This document shows positions 34,658 to 43,503 of a stretch of 64,000 nt of DNA, piece after piece. The stretch is from Niallia nealsonii. Its GTDB lineage: Bacteria > Bacillota > Bacilli > Bacillales > Cytobacillaceae. A program made the position numbers and the translations under genes. The stretch spans positions 1-64,000 of the forward strand of contig NZ_PISE01000016.1 of NCBI RefSeq assembly GCF_002835805.1, in the 5' to 3' direction. The notes under the pieces were generated by a model that worked only from the letters and a program-made list of their open reading frames with translations, did not search any database and was not told the origin of the DNA. Every line of letters begins with the position of its first letter. Positions within the stretch are counted from its first letter, which is position 1.

Positions 34658-35443
34658 CTACTTAACCTGTTCTTTTATAAGAATGCCGTAATGAAAAGCA
34701 GCTGATTTTCTTTTAATAACGGAAAAACCAAACTTTTCAAATCGTTTGCTGCGAAAATGATCTTTTAGTACTACTCTTTTTTTTGCTATCCGCAGTGCTT
34801 CCTTTATTAATTCTTCTGTTAAATCATGATAAACCGCAAGACTTCTTAAAGGACCGATCCCTTTAGAAGAGAGTATTTCTTCTTCAAACATTGGATCAAA
34901 ATAAACACAATCAATACTATTATCTTTTCTTTTCTTTAATTCTGCTAAAGCATCATTATGATGAATATGTACTTTTTGCATCGCTAAATTTGTTGCAGAA
35001 CAATCCGTTTCCCACATTTCCAGTCCTTTTCTCACTAAAAAAGCAAGCATCTGACTTGCTTCGCAGCCTTCTACTTTTCCTTGTTCCCCAACAACAAAAC
35101 TTGCAACAATGCTGTCCGATCCAAGTCCAAATGTACAATCCAAAAAGGTCGATCCTGCTTGTAGATTTGTTGCCTCTATAAAAGGATCATATTCCCCTTT
35201 TTGAATGCGTTTAATTCGAAAAACAGCTGAATTAGGATGAAAAAAAAACGGTTCTGATTGGGTATGCATAAATAATTCATAACGATTTTTTCCAATAACC
35301 AATATATCTGTTTCATATTCCCTTTTAAGCATACTTATAGATTTTTTTTTTCGTTCTATAAATGGAAACTGCAAATTTCTAGAAATCCCCACTGCCTCCT
35401 CTGTCATTTTTTGATCCGTTCTTCCAGCAGTTGTTACAATCAT
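34658..35443 (-). CDS. ypiP: YpiP-like SAM-dependent methyltransferase
   Basis: 261 residues. Rossmann methyltransferase motif I FLDCTFGLGSDSIVASF near 99-115, a later acidic motif VYFDPMFEEE, and a C-terminal KKRVVLKDHF segment. The catalytic DPM-type motif resembles RsmJ-like and other nucleic-acid-modifying enzymes, but the substrate is not known. The order ypjP-ypiP-brxA matches B. subtilis. AGAGGAAG precedes the ATG. Confidence 0.88.
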   Translation of the reverse strand: MIVTTAGRTDQKMTEEAVGISRNLQFPFIERKKKSISMLKREYETDILVIGKNRYELFMHTQSEPFFFHPNSAVFRIKRIQKGEYDPFIEATNLQAGSTFLDCTFGLGSDSIVASFVVGEQGKVEGCEASQMLAFLVRKGLEMWETDCSATNLAMQKVHIHHNDALAELKKRKDNSIDCVYFDPMFEEEILSSKGIGPLRSLAVYHDLTEELIKEALRIAKKRVVLKDHFRSKRFEKFGFSVIKRKSAAFHYGILIKEQVK

Positions 35444-35502
35444 ATTACTTCCTCTTTCTTTTATTTTTCCCTACTGCATTTTGTATTTCTTCATCTATTA
35501 AA

Positions 35503-35529
35503 AAAGAACATCTTCGAAGGATGTTCTTT
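35503..35529 (-). terminator. Terminator after brxA
   Basis: Ten-base stem AAAGAACATC/GATGTTCTTT with T6 on the minus strand, 11 bases after the brxA stop. Confidence 0.9.
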
Positions 35530-35539
35530 CAAATTTACA

Positions 35540-35974
35540 TTAACAATATTGTTCAAATGAAGATACTAAATTTTCCATAATTGCTTCCATTGAGTTTCCT
35601 TCAATATCGTAGCGATGAATAAAGTGAACCACTTTATTATCCTTAATTAATGCCATAGATGGGGAAGATGGTTCAATATCTCCAAAAAACTCTCTCATTT
35701 TTGCTGTTGCTTCTTTATCTTGGCCTGCAAATACTGTCACTAAATGATCTGGTTTTTTTTCAGATTGAAGTACGCTTTGTGTTGCTGCTGGTCTTGCAAG
35801 TCCTGCTGCACATCCGCAAACAGAATTCACCACAACTAAAGAAGTGCCTTCTGCAGTTTCAATGAATTTTTCTACTTCCTCTCCTGTAGTCAACTCTTCA
35901 AATCCTGCATTTGCTAATTCTGCTCTCATTGGTTTTACCATTTGTTTCATGTATTCCTCATATGCCATTGACAT
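35540..35974 (-). CDS. brxA: Bacilliredoxin (YphP/YqiW family)
   Basis: 144 residues, thioredoxin-like fold with the bacilliredoxin CGC active site (Cys53-Gly-Cys55 in NSVCGCAAG). It removes bacillithiol from S-bacillithiolated proteins after oxidative stress. The other family segments KPDHLVTVFAGQDKEAT and FIHRYDIEG are present. AGGAGG precedes the ATG. Assignment to brxA rather than brxB rests on the ypiP neighbour. Bacillithiol production is implied for the host. Confidence 0.92.
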   Translation of the reverse strand: MSMAYEEYMKQMVKPMRAELANAGFEELTTGEEVEKFIETAEGTSLVVVNSVCGCAAGLARPAATQSVLQSEKKPDHLVTVFAGQDKEATAKMREFFGDIEPSSPSMALIKDNKVVHFIHRYDIEGNSMEAIMENLVSSFEQYC

Positions 35975-36052
35975 AAAATTACCTCCTAATATGATTGTTT
36001 ATTCCTTTAGAATACTATACTCTAATTCATTCATGCAATGCATTAGACTCTT

Positions 36053-36322
36053 TTAGACAGAAGACTCTGCTCTTTTTATTTTCAGATGATGAACGATTCG
36101 TACACTAGCAGCAAAAAGCAGCAAAACACTTCCTATAATAAAAGCAAAGCTTCCATACAGTCTCCACTCTTTTTGACTAAATAAAATACTTCCAATGAAA
36201 TAAGTAGCGGCGCTAAAAAAAGAGATCAAATTATTAAATAACCCTGCCTTATTCACGATGATCTTCCATTTTCCCATTCGAAATACCATATCTTTTTTTT
36301 GATATTTTTTTCTTCCCGTCAC
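36053..36322 (-). CDS. YrhK-like small membrane protein
   Basis: 89 residues from GTG at 36322 (GAGGTG six bases upstream; a GTG three codons earlier is inside it). Two membrane helices carry the YrhK-type pattern: NNLISFFSAATYFIGSILF and FAFIIGSVLLL, then VRIVHHLK. The family function is unknown. Downstream of ypgR and possibly in the same transcript. Confidence 0.78.
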   Translation of the reverse strand: MTGRKKYQKKDMVFRMGKWKIIVNKAGLFNNLISFFSAATYFIGSILFSQKEWRLYGSFAFIIGSVLLLFAASVRIVHHLKIKRAESSV

Positions 36323-36416
36323 TTTTAGCACCTCATTTATAAAAAGAATATAATTCTTTTCCTCTAGATTCTGCCATAAAACGTGGAAGATTTATACATC
36401 ATCAAAAAGTAGCGTT

Positions 36417-37541
36417 CTATTTTCTTGCTTCCGTCATTTGTTTCCACACAGAGCCTTTTGCTTCTTCCCCTAATTCAATTCGTTCAATCGCCAGCTTAAT
36501 TTGCAGACTTACCTCAAATTCCGGATCGTTTTCATGTGCTTTTAATGCAGGCAGCGTCGTTTCATCGCCTACTTCGTAAAGATACATAGCAGCTCTCCAT
36601 CTTACAAGCTTGCTTTTATCTTTTAATGCTTCCATCATTTCAGGCATTGCTTCTGGAAAGCCTAAATCGGATAAACAGTCTCCAGCTGTTCTTCTTACGG
36701 TAACTGTTTTATCTTTTAATGCTACATAAAGCGATTCCAGCACCAATTTATCTTCAATCATTCCTAAATAAACGGTGGCAAGTCTGCGAATCGATGGCTT
36801 TTCATCCAAAAGAGCCTTCGACAATACAGGAATATCTTCAAGCGTTGGATCATCTGTTTGCTCTAATTTTTGATATCTAACTTTCCAATCAGGATGATCC
36901 AAATCTTCTAATGATAATTTTATTTTTTGCCTTTGCGGCTTAATAGCATTTTCTCCATCTTCTTCATTTTTTGCTTGCTGTACAAGCGCTTCTAATCTAT
37001 TTTCAGGATAGGCTGCAAGCAATTCTTCTACAACAGCATTGCCTATTTCCTCAAACTCTCCATAACGGACACCAAATTCTTTCCATTTTCTGCTTACAAC
37101 AACATTATCATTTGGCATTTTTGCTTCCGTTACTGCCTTCAGAAAAATTTCCGGCAAACCAAAACGTCTTTCTTCCTCGCCATCTGATAATTTCACTTGC
37201 ATGGGAATGCCTTTATACATTTGGACAAGCACTTTTATTTCTCCATAATGCTCATTTATTTTGCTTTCTTGCGCCGCTTCAGTTTCTTCTCCAAACGCGT
37301 TTCGTACATATGTTAATAATTCTTTCCAATCATAGCGGGCATTTCTTTCGACTGCCAAAAAATCTGCAACATGATAAACACCTTTGATGCCTTCTATCTC
37401 TAAAATAGTTTGAATGATCTCCGGTGCATCCGCTGCATTTCCTTGTTTATAATTATTACTTTTGCCCATCGGCAATTCTTCATCTAAATTTATTTTCATT
37501 GTATTTGGACTTGGTGTTGGTTCTATTGAAATAATTCTCAC
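36417..37541 (-). CDS. ypgR: YpgR-like HEAT-repeat protein (conserved virulence factor C family)
   Basis: 374 residues from GTG at 37541, AAAGGGG seven bases upstream. The N-terminal part (RIISIEPTPSPNTMKINLDE) is the Nfu/NifU N-like scaffold module seen in the family. The C-terminal half has several HEAT-like repeats (ALKDKTVTVRRTAGDCLSDL, ALKDKSKLVRWRAAMYLYEV). The S. aureus homolog CvfC affects virulence gene expression, while B. subtilis ypgR has no assigned role. An iron-sulfur link is inferred only from the N-terminal module. Confidence 0.9.
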   Translation of the reverse strand: MRIISIEPTPSPNTMKINLDEELPMGKSNNYKQGNAADAPEIIQTILEIEGIKGVYHVADFLAVERNARYDWKELLTYVRNAFGEETEAAQESKINEHYGEIKVLVQMYKGIPMQVKLSDGEEERRFGLPEIFLKAVTEAKMPNDNVVVSRKWKEFGVRYGEFEEIGNAVVEELLAAYPENRLEALVQQAKNEEDGENAIKPQRQKIKLSLEDLDHPDWKVRYQKLEQTDDPTLEDIPVLSKALLDEKPSIRRLATVYLGMIEDKLVLESLYVALKDKTVTVRRTAGDCLSDLGFPEAMPEMMEALKDKSKLVRWRAAMYLYEVGDETTLPALKAHENDPEFEVSLQIKLAIERIELGEEAKGSVWKQMTEARK

Positions 37542-37617
37542 AGTAATCCCCTTTCTGTTTATCATTTATGATATCATAGCAGCCGCAGAAATCTAAAGGA
37601 AACAAGTTATGCCTTTG

Positions 37618-39513
37618 TTATTTTTCAACTATTTCAGATAAATAACTCCATCTTTCGATTAAGTGTTCCAATCTTTGATTTAACTCTTCTGATTCTTGCA
37701 AAAGTTGATTTGCTTTTTCAAAATCACTGCCTACTGTTTCTAATTCTTTTTCTATTTCCCCAATTCTTGATTCTACTTGTTCCATATTCTCATCAATAGT
37801 GTCCCATTCCCTTTGCTCATTAAAGTTAAGTTTCACTTTTTTCTTCGGAGCAGGAGCAGCAGACACTTCTATTTGCTTTTCTTTTTTTATTTTTCCTGTT
37901 TCTTGCTGTTCTTTTCTTTTTTCTGCTTCCAAATACTCTGAGTAGTTTCCATAATAAGAATCAAATTGGCCATTGCCTTGCACAATCAGCAATGTCTCTG
38001 CCACTTTATCCAAGAAGTAACGATCATGGGAAACCGTAATGACAACACCAGCAAAATCTTCCAAATAGTCTTCTAATACCATTAATGTTTGTGTGTCTAA
38101 ATCATTTGTCGGCTCATCTAATAATAGTACATTTGGTTCGCCCATCAATATTTTCAAAAGATACAATCGTCTTCTTTCCCCACCAGACAACTTAGCAATA
38201 ATGGTTCCATGCGTATGCATAGGGAAAAGGAATCTTTCAAGCATTTGCGCAGCAGAAATGGTTTTTCCGTCGGATGTATGAATAACTTCTGCCGTTTCTT
38301 TTAAATATTCAATCATTCTTTTGGATGTATCCATTTCTTCGTTTTCTTGTGTATAATAGGCCACTTTCACTGTTTGGCCAATAATATAGTCCCCAGAGTC
38401 TAAGGGTGTTTTTCCTGCTAAAATATTTAATACAGTGGATTTGCCAGCTCCATTTTTGCCGATAATGCCAATTCGATCCCCTGGTTTTACAAGCAAATTA
38501 AAATCTTTTAATATCACGGTATCCTTATACTGTTTATTTGCACCAGCTAATTCAAACACCTGTTTTCCTAAGCGGCTCCCTTTTAATGAGATATCTAGTT
38601 TTTCAGATGTTTTGACAGAAGAAATTTGTTGATCTAAAACATCAAAACGCTGAATCCTTGCTTTTTGTTTGGTGGACCTTGCTTTTGCCCCTCGTCTGAT
38701 CCATTCCAACTCTCTTCTGAATAAATTCTTTTGCTTATCTAATGTTGCTGCTTCATTTTCTTCACGAAGGGCTTTCGCTTGCAAAAACTCTGAATAGTTT
38801 CCTTTATAGCTATAGAGATTGCCGCCATCTAATTCAAACATGCGATTTGTTACTCTATCCAAAAAGTAGCGATCATGTGTTACTAAAAGCAGGGCTCCAT
38901 TAAATCTTGCTAAATAATCTTCAAGCCACTTCACTGCTTCGAAATCCAAATGGTTTGTCGGCTCATCTAAAATAAGCAAATCAGGATTTTGAATTAAAAC
39001 TTGTGCTAAAGCAATTCGCTTTTTTTGCCCACCTGAAAGTTCTCCTACTTTTTTATCAAAATTTTCAATTCCAAGTTTCATTAAAACTGTTTTTGCATTA
39101 GTGTGGACATCCCAGCCATCTAATGCATCCATTTTCTTCTGCACATCAAAAAGTGCTTCATGAAGACTGCTATTTTCAGGGTCTGTATCCAATCGCAGCA
39201 ATAATGCTTCATATTTTTTTATTAATGTTAAAACAGGTGCATCCCCTTCATATACTTGATCAAGCACACTTAAATCAGGATTTATGTCTGGAGTTTGCGC
39301 AGAATAAGCGATGGAGTAATCTTTTGGAGCAATGATTTCGCCACTATCAGGAATATCAATTCCTGCCACAATTTTTAACAAAGAAGATTTGCCTGTGCCA
39401 TTAATGCCAATTAGTCCAACTCTTTCTTTGTCGCTAATAGCAAAAGAAATATCTTGAAAAAGCTCTTTTTCTCCATATGATTTTGATAAATTTTCAATTG
39501 AAATACTTTTCAT
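37618..39513 (-). CDS. ABC-F ATPase, Uup/YfmR type
   Basis: 631 residues from the ATG at 39513 (an ATG three codons earlier is equally possible). Two ABC domains: Walker A GINGTGKSS and signature LSGGQKKR in the first, GKNGAGKST and LSGGERRR in the second, with Walker B LLILDEPTNHLD and VLLLDEPTNDLD. The linker between them and a C-terminal coiled coil (about 555-630) place it with Uup/YfmR, which helps stalled ribosomes rather than transporting. No membrane partner. Its start overlaps ypgQ. Confidence 0.93.
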   Translation of the reverse strand: MKSISIENLSKSYGEKELFQDISFAISDKERVGLIGINGTGKSSLLKIVAGIDIPDSGEIIAPKDYSIAYSAQTPDINPDLSVLDQVYEGDAPVLTLIKKYEALLLRLDTDPENSSLHEALFDVQKKMDALDGWDVHTNAKTVLMKLGIENFDKKVGELSGGQKKRIALAQVLIQNPDLLILDEPTNHLDFEAVKWLEDYLARFNGALLLVTHDRYFLDRVTNRMFELDGGNLYSYKGNYSEFLQAKALREENEAATLDKQKNLFRRELEWIRRGAKARSTKQKARIQRFDVLDQQISSVKTSEKLDISLKGSRLGKQVFELAGANKQYKDTVILKDFNLLVKPGDRIGIIGKNGAGKSTVLNILAGKTPLDSGDYIIGQTVKVAYYTQENEEMDTSKRMIEYLKETAEVIHTSDGKTISAAQMLERFLFPMHTHGTIIAKLSGGERRRLYLLKILMGEPNVLLLDEPTNDLDTQTLMVLEDYLEDFAGVVITVSHDRYFLDKVAETLLIVQGNGQFDSYYGNYSEYLEAEKRKEQQETGKIKKEKQIEVSAAPAPKKKVKLNFNEQREWDTIDENMEQVESRIGEIEKELETVGSDFEKANQLLQESEELNQRLEHLIERWSYLSEIVEK

Positions 39514-40147
39514 AAGTCCCATTCCATTCTTTATAAAATTCAGCTAGAAAAAACTCCATCACCTGATGTCTTTCGTCTGCAATTTTTTTCGCTGTATTTG
39601 TATGTAATAAATCTTTTAATTTTAATAGTTTTTCATAAAAATGATGAATAGACGTGGATTTACCATGGCGGTATTCTATTTCTGACATGTTTTCTCTGAT
39701 TTCTATTGAAGGATCATATAGCATACTCCCTTTACTTCCCCCATAGGCAAAGGTTCTGGCAATGCCGATTGCGCCAATTGCATCCAATCTATCCCCGTCT
39801 TGAACTATTTTTGCTTCTATTGTTGCAGGAGGAGATATGCCATTTCCTCCATTAAAAGAAACAGACTCAATAACTGCTAAAATATGCTGTTTATCTTTTG
39901 CTGCTATCTTTTGTGTTTGCAGAAAATAATCGAGAGCATGTAAACCTGCTTCTTTAGATGCATTCAGTTTCACATCTGCTATATCATGGAGAAGAGCCGC
40001 CATTTCAATAATAAAAGGATTTCCTTTTCTTTCTTGTTTGCATATATAAAGACTTGCTTTTCTAACACGGTCAATATGATACCAATCATGGCCTGATGTA
40101 TCATTTTTTAATCTTTTTTTGACAAATTGTTCTGCTTCTTTGATCAC
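39494..40147 (-). CDS. ypgQ: HD-domain phosphohydrolase (YpgQ)
   Basis: 217 residues starting at a GTG with GGGAG nine bases upstream. HD metal site: SGHDWYHIDRV (His), ALLHDIAD (His-Asp), and a later GDRLDAIGA Asp. Relatives hydrolyse nucleotides; B. subtilis YpgQ has been reported as a pyrophosphohydrolase on nucleoside triphosphates. It overlaps the ABC-F gene by 20 bases and precedes it in the transcript. Confidence 0.9.
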   Translation of the reverse strand: MIKEAEQFVKKRLKNDTSGHDWYHIDRVRKASLYICKQERKGNPFIIEMAALLHDIADVKLNASKEAGLHALDYFLQTQKIAAKDKQHILAVIESVSFNGGNGISPPATIEAKIVQDGDRLDAIGAIGIARTFAYGGSKGSMLYDPSIEIRENMSEIEYRHGKSTSIHHFYEKLLKLKDLLHTNTAKKIADERHQVMEFFLAEFYKEWNGTYEKYFN

Positions 40148-40637
40148 TTTCTGCTTACTCCCATCTTTTTAGCTAACGAACATATTTTAACATGAATTTC
40201 GAATCAAGGAATATAAATCTCTTTTGTCATGCATCAACAATTATTTCTTTGCTTAAAGAATCAGCTAGTGGAGAATTAAACGAAATAGCAACGGAAAATA
40301 ATAAGACAAAGCATAAAAAATAAAGTCAATATAGAAATGTTGCTACTAAAATGAGTGAACTAATAAAAAAAGATGTTTATTTTTTATCTAATTTTTACGA
40401 ATTAGTCAAAAGTAGTTCTATCTCAACAAAACTAGACAAAGCTCGCTAAAGGAATTATTTCTTTTTTACAGAAATAATTACATATAAAAATAATTCTACT
40501 TGTCCATTGTTGGCTTGTATTTGTTGCCGTTATTTTCATTAAAGTTTTTGAAAAAAATAACTTATTTCAGAAGTAAGTTTGACTATTTATTGTAGACACT
40601 AGCCAAAAATCATATTTTTTGAAAGGTGCTGTTTAGT
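40148..40637. other. Divergent intergenic region, 490 bp
   Basis: AT-rich spacer between ypgQ and the RacA-like gene. A short frame at about 40248-40322 has no ribosome site. TTGACT near 40578 may be part of the plus-strand promoter. Nothing else stands out. Confidence 0.45.
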
Positions 40638-41216
40638 ATGAGTGAAAAAAAAGAAATGATTTTAACAGAAAATAATGCCCCTTTAAGTGTTAAAGAAGCC
40701 GCTGAAGTTATTGAGGAAAGTCCTGGTGTAGTAAGAAATTGGCTTCGAGAATTAAAAACACAAATTCCTACCATTGTTGGCAAACATGGCTATCGATACT
40801 TTGACCAATCAGGCTTAGAGGTGTTAAAAAAGGTACAACAATTAAGAAGAGACGAAAATTTATCCTTAGCGGAAATTGCTGACAAAATTTCACCTGCTAA
40901 AACTAAAGATGTAGCTCTTCCTTTCTCTTCTAATTCAGATACAGCAGAACGTATTCTGCAAGATTTAAATACTATCAAGGAACAATTAGAGCTGCAGGTG
41001 AATTTTAATCAAGTATTGGTGCAGCAATTAAAAAAACAGCAGGAACATATCGAAGAACAGCAACAATTTATCCAATCTCAAAAACAGCATATTTCTGCAT
41101 TATTGGATACTAGCAAAAGAGAAAAAGAAGATTCCTATATAAAAATTCAAAAAGAAAAAGCCGTGGAAACTATTTCGAAAAAGCCAACCTTTTTCCGCCT
41201 ATTTTCTTACAGATAA
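40638..41216 (+). CDS. MerR/RacA-like HTH protein with coiled coil
   Basis: 192 residues from the ATG at 40638 (AAAGGTG nine bases upstream; a GTG 12 bases earlier lies inside it). N-terminal MerR-type winged helix: PLSVKEAAEVIEESPGVVRNWL then GYRYFDQSGLEVL and LRRDENLSLAEI (about 20-90). Residues 110-165 are Gln/Lys/Glu-rich heptads, a coiled coil. The basic tail ends FFRLFSYR and could touch the membrane. The layout recalls RacA, the chromosome-anchoring protein, and DUF3967 regulators. The target is unknown. Confidence 0.75.
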   Translation: MSEKKEMILTENNAPLSVKEAAEVIEESPGVVRNWLRELKTQIPTIVGKHGYRYFDQSGLEVLKKVQQLRRDENLSLAEIADKISPAKTKDVALPFSSNSDTAERILQDLNTIKEQLELQVNFNQVLVQQLKKQQEHIEEQQQFIQSQKQHISALLDTSKREKEDSYIKIQKEKAVETISKKPTFFRLFSYR

Positions 41217-41309
41217 AAAGATCAGCTCTCAGTGAAAGACCTTTCATCTATATTCTTTTACTTTAAAGATTTAGAAATACTCATTAACAAAAACAACTAA
41301 AGTTCTAAT

Positions 41310-41347
41310 AAGCAGCATAAAAAGGAATCTTCCCTTTTATGCTGCTT
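41310..41347. terminator. Bidirectional terminator-like hairpin
   Basis: Stem of about 14 bases AAGCAGCATAAAA/TTTTATGCTGCTT between convergent genes. The T tracts beyond the stem are short. Confidence 0.65.
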
Positions 41348-41369
41348 ATTCATGGAGTTAGGCAATGAG

Positions 41370-42170
41370 CTAGATGGATAAGTATGCAGCGATTGCTCCA
41401 CAATACTCGCCATTTTCTAAAAAATACGGTGCAACTTCTAATTGATCTTGAAAAGAAGTTAAAATAGTTTGTAAAAGGGGGTTTTCAGATATAGTTCCAC
41501 CAATATACACTACTTTCTGTAAAGATTCCCTTTTTGCAACCTGCTTCGTTAAAAGAAATAGTGTTTCTCCAATCATTTGCAGCAAAGCATTTGTAATATC
41601 CTCTTTTTTTGCACCCTCCGCTAAATTAGCAAAATTACTTGCAGTTAACTCTCCGTTTATTCTTGGATCTTCTATTGTATAAATATCCTTAACCAGCATA
41701 TCGACATTTTTTCGATTCCCCAAAGAAGCAAGCTCCATCAAAGAACAAAAGTCCTCTACTTTTGTCAAATATGATCCTAAGCCCATTAACGTACCGCCGC
41801 CAATGCCGCTGCCCAACATACGCTTACAATGATTGTCCTCCACCTTATACCATGAAGTTCCTGTTCCTATATTCACAAGAAGATATTTTTCAAATCCAAA
41901 CAGATTATTTTGCTGCAATAGCCAATTAACGCCTAAATAATTCTCTTCAAATTCATGAATAATTTTAGCAGCAGGAAAAAATTTTTCTTTTACTCCTCCT
42001 GCTCTTCCACCAGTTAAAGCAATTTTATTTATCCCTATTATTTTTAGCCATTGCAGCACATTTGCCAATTCTGATACTGGATATTTTTTAAAGCGAATGC
42101 TTCCTTTTTCTTCAAAAGCCAATTTTATCAGTGATCCGCCAATATCCATGCCGATTTTTTTAGAAGTCAC
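41370..42170 (-). CDS. coaW: Type II pantothenate kinase
   Basis: 266 residues from GTG at 42170 (GGAGG eight bases upstream). ASKHA fold: phosphate-1 motif GMDIGGSLIKLAF, then NIGTGTSWY (phosphate-2), GGGTLMGLG, and an adenosine motif VYIGGTISENP. Type II PanK of Bacillales phosphorylates pantothenate, the first step to coenzyme A, and is little inhibited by CoA. 73 bases after the glutathione peroxidase gene, probably co-transcribed. Confidence 0.9.
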   Translation of the reverse strand: MTSKKIGMDIGGSLIKLAFEEKGSIRFKKYPVSELANVLQWLKIIGINKIALTGGRAGGVKEKFFPAAKIIHEFEENYLGVNWLLQQNNLFGFEKYLLVNIGTGTSWYKVEDNHCKRMLGSGIGGGTLMGLGSYLTKVEDFCSLMELASLGNRKNVDMLVKDIYTIEDPRINGELTASNFANLAEGAKKEDITNALLQMIGETLFLLTKQVAKRESLQKVVYIGGTISENPLLQTILTSFQDQLEVAPYFLENGEYCGAIAAYLSI

Positions 42171-42243
42171 TTAACAACCTCCATAATATACCACTCTATT
42201 TATTTAGATTTTATAACAGCATATTTACTTAAAAAAATAGAAT

Positions 42244-42720
42244 CTATGATAATTTTTTAATATCTTCTTTCATTTCAATTGGCGATGTATTGGGAGCATA
42301 CCTTTTTACCACATTTCCCGAGCGGTCTATTAAAAACTTTGTGAAATTCCATTTAATTGCTTTCATTCCAAGTGCCCCAGGTACTGTTTCTGTTAAATAT
42401 TGAAAAAGAGGGCTGGCGTTTTTTCCATTAACGTCTACTTTTGCAAAAAGAGGAAAGGTTACCCCATAATTCATTTCACAAAATTGTTGAATCTCCTCCT
42501 CTTCGCCCGGCTCTTGGCCCATAAATTGATTACAGGGAAAACCTAACACTGTAAAACCGGTTTCCTTATACTCTTCATAAATGCTTTGCAGTTCTTTATA
42601 CTGGGGGGTAAATCCACATTTGCTTGCCGTATTAACAATAACCATTACATTTCCAGCAAATTCTTTTAATTTTTTTGTTTCTCCTTTGATCGTTTTTACT
42701 TCAAAATCATAAATGCTCAT
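42244..42720 (-). CDS. bsaA: Glutathione peroxidase-family thiol peroxidase
   Basis: 158 residues with the family triad: Cys35 in [12 protein letters not shown] (Cys, not selenocysteine), Gln in FPCNQF, Trp in [11 protein letters not shown]. The second Cys in GFPCNQF suggests a thioredoxin-linked 2-Cys mechanism rather than glutathione, which Bacillus lacks. AAGGAGGAG precedes the ATG. The name follows B. subtilis bsaA, which also lies close to metA. Confidence 0.92.
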   Translation of the reverse strand: MSIYDFEVKTIKGETKKLKEFAGNVMVIVNTASKCGFTPQYKELQSIYEEYKETGFTVLGFPCNQFMGQEPGEEEEIQQFCEMNYGVTFPLFAKVDVNGKNASPLFQYLTETVPGALGMKAIKWNFTKFLIDRSGNVVKRYAPNTSPIEMKEDIKKLS

Positions 42721-42901
42721 TTATCTCCGCTCCTCCTTTTTATTTTGGGTATTTTCGAAAACTTGTTTGCTGTTTAAGCAACAAAAGATTAGTGGATTTT
42801 CTCTCTGGGATGCTCGCTTTTCAATGATTTGAGTAAACAAGCCCTATTAAAAAAACAACAACCTTTTAGAACATAGCCTTTTTTTATAAGCTTTCACTTT
42901 G

Positions 42902-43438
42902 TTATAGGGAATAAAACATTTTGTTATCTGCTATTAATTGTAATGTGTTTTCCATATATTCAACCATCACTACTAGATCATCCATTTGATCTTCCGTTAT
43001 TACTCGATTAAAAGAGATCAACAAATGATTTTCCACCATATTATCACAATCATAAGGATTTAGTCTGATTTCCTGTTTGATCTCCCGTTTATTTCCCCAA
43101 ATACCTGTTAGCAACTCCTTTAACATTACATAAACAGAGGGATCATTGGCATGTTTTACAACCATTTCAACAGCTATCGTACATCCGACTTCCCCCTGAA
43201 GATTTTTTATCGCCAACAGCTCGCCAGCAAGATTTCGTGCATTTGCAAATAAACGAAATGTCATCAAAGCATTGTCCTGATTTTTTAAAGCAAAAGAAAT
43301 CGAATATTCTCTCGCCAGTTTACTGTTGTTAAAAATATCATTGCGATCTAAAATCGTAATTGTTCCGTCTAAATCTTTATCATAAATGGCCCCTTCCATT
43401 ACTGTTTTCATATTTTCAAATGCAGTTGGATCAAACAT
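42902..43438 (-). CDS. Protein of unknown function, 178 residues
   Basis: Soluble, mixed alpha/beta, acidic. It has no signal peptide, membrane segment or motif I recognise. Notable conserved-looking stretches are DGTITILDRNDIFN, MTFRLFANARNLAGELLAIK and DCDNMVENHLLISFNRV. AAGGAAAA precedes the ATG. It lies downstream of fhs but behind a strong terminator, so it is probably its own unit. Confidence 0.75.
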   Translation of the reverse strand: MFDPTAFENMKTVMEGAIYDKDLDGTITILDRNDIFNNSKLAREYSISFALKNQDNALMTFRLFANARNLAGELLAIKNLQGEVGCTIAVEMVVKHANDPSVYVMLKELLTGIWGNKREIKQEIRLNPYDCDNMVENHLLISFNRVITEDQMDDLVVMVEYMENTLQLIADNKMFYSL

Positions 43439-43453
43439 ATTTTTTTCCTTTCC

Positions 43454-43501
43454 AAAAAAAGTGCAAGTGTTTCGTAACCATCAAACACTTGCACTTTTTT
43501 A
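43454..43501. terminator. Strong terminator after fhs
   Basis: Stem of 16 or more bases AAAAGTGCAAGTGTTT/AAACACTTGCACTTTT with T runs on both strands, directly after the fhs stop. Confidence 0.92.
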
Positions 43502-43503
43502 TA

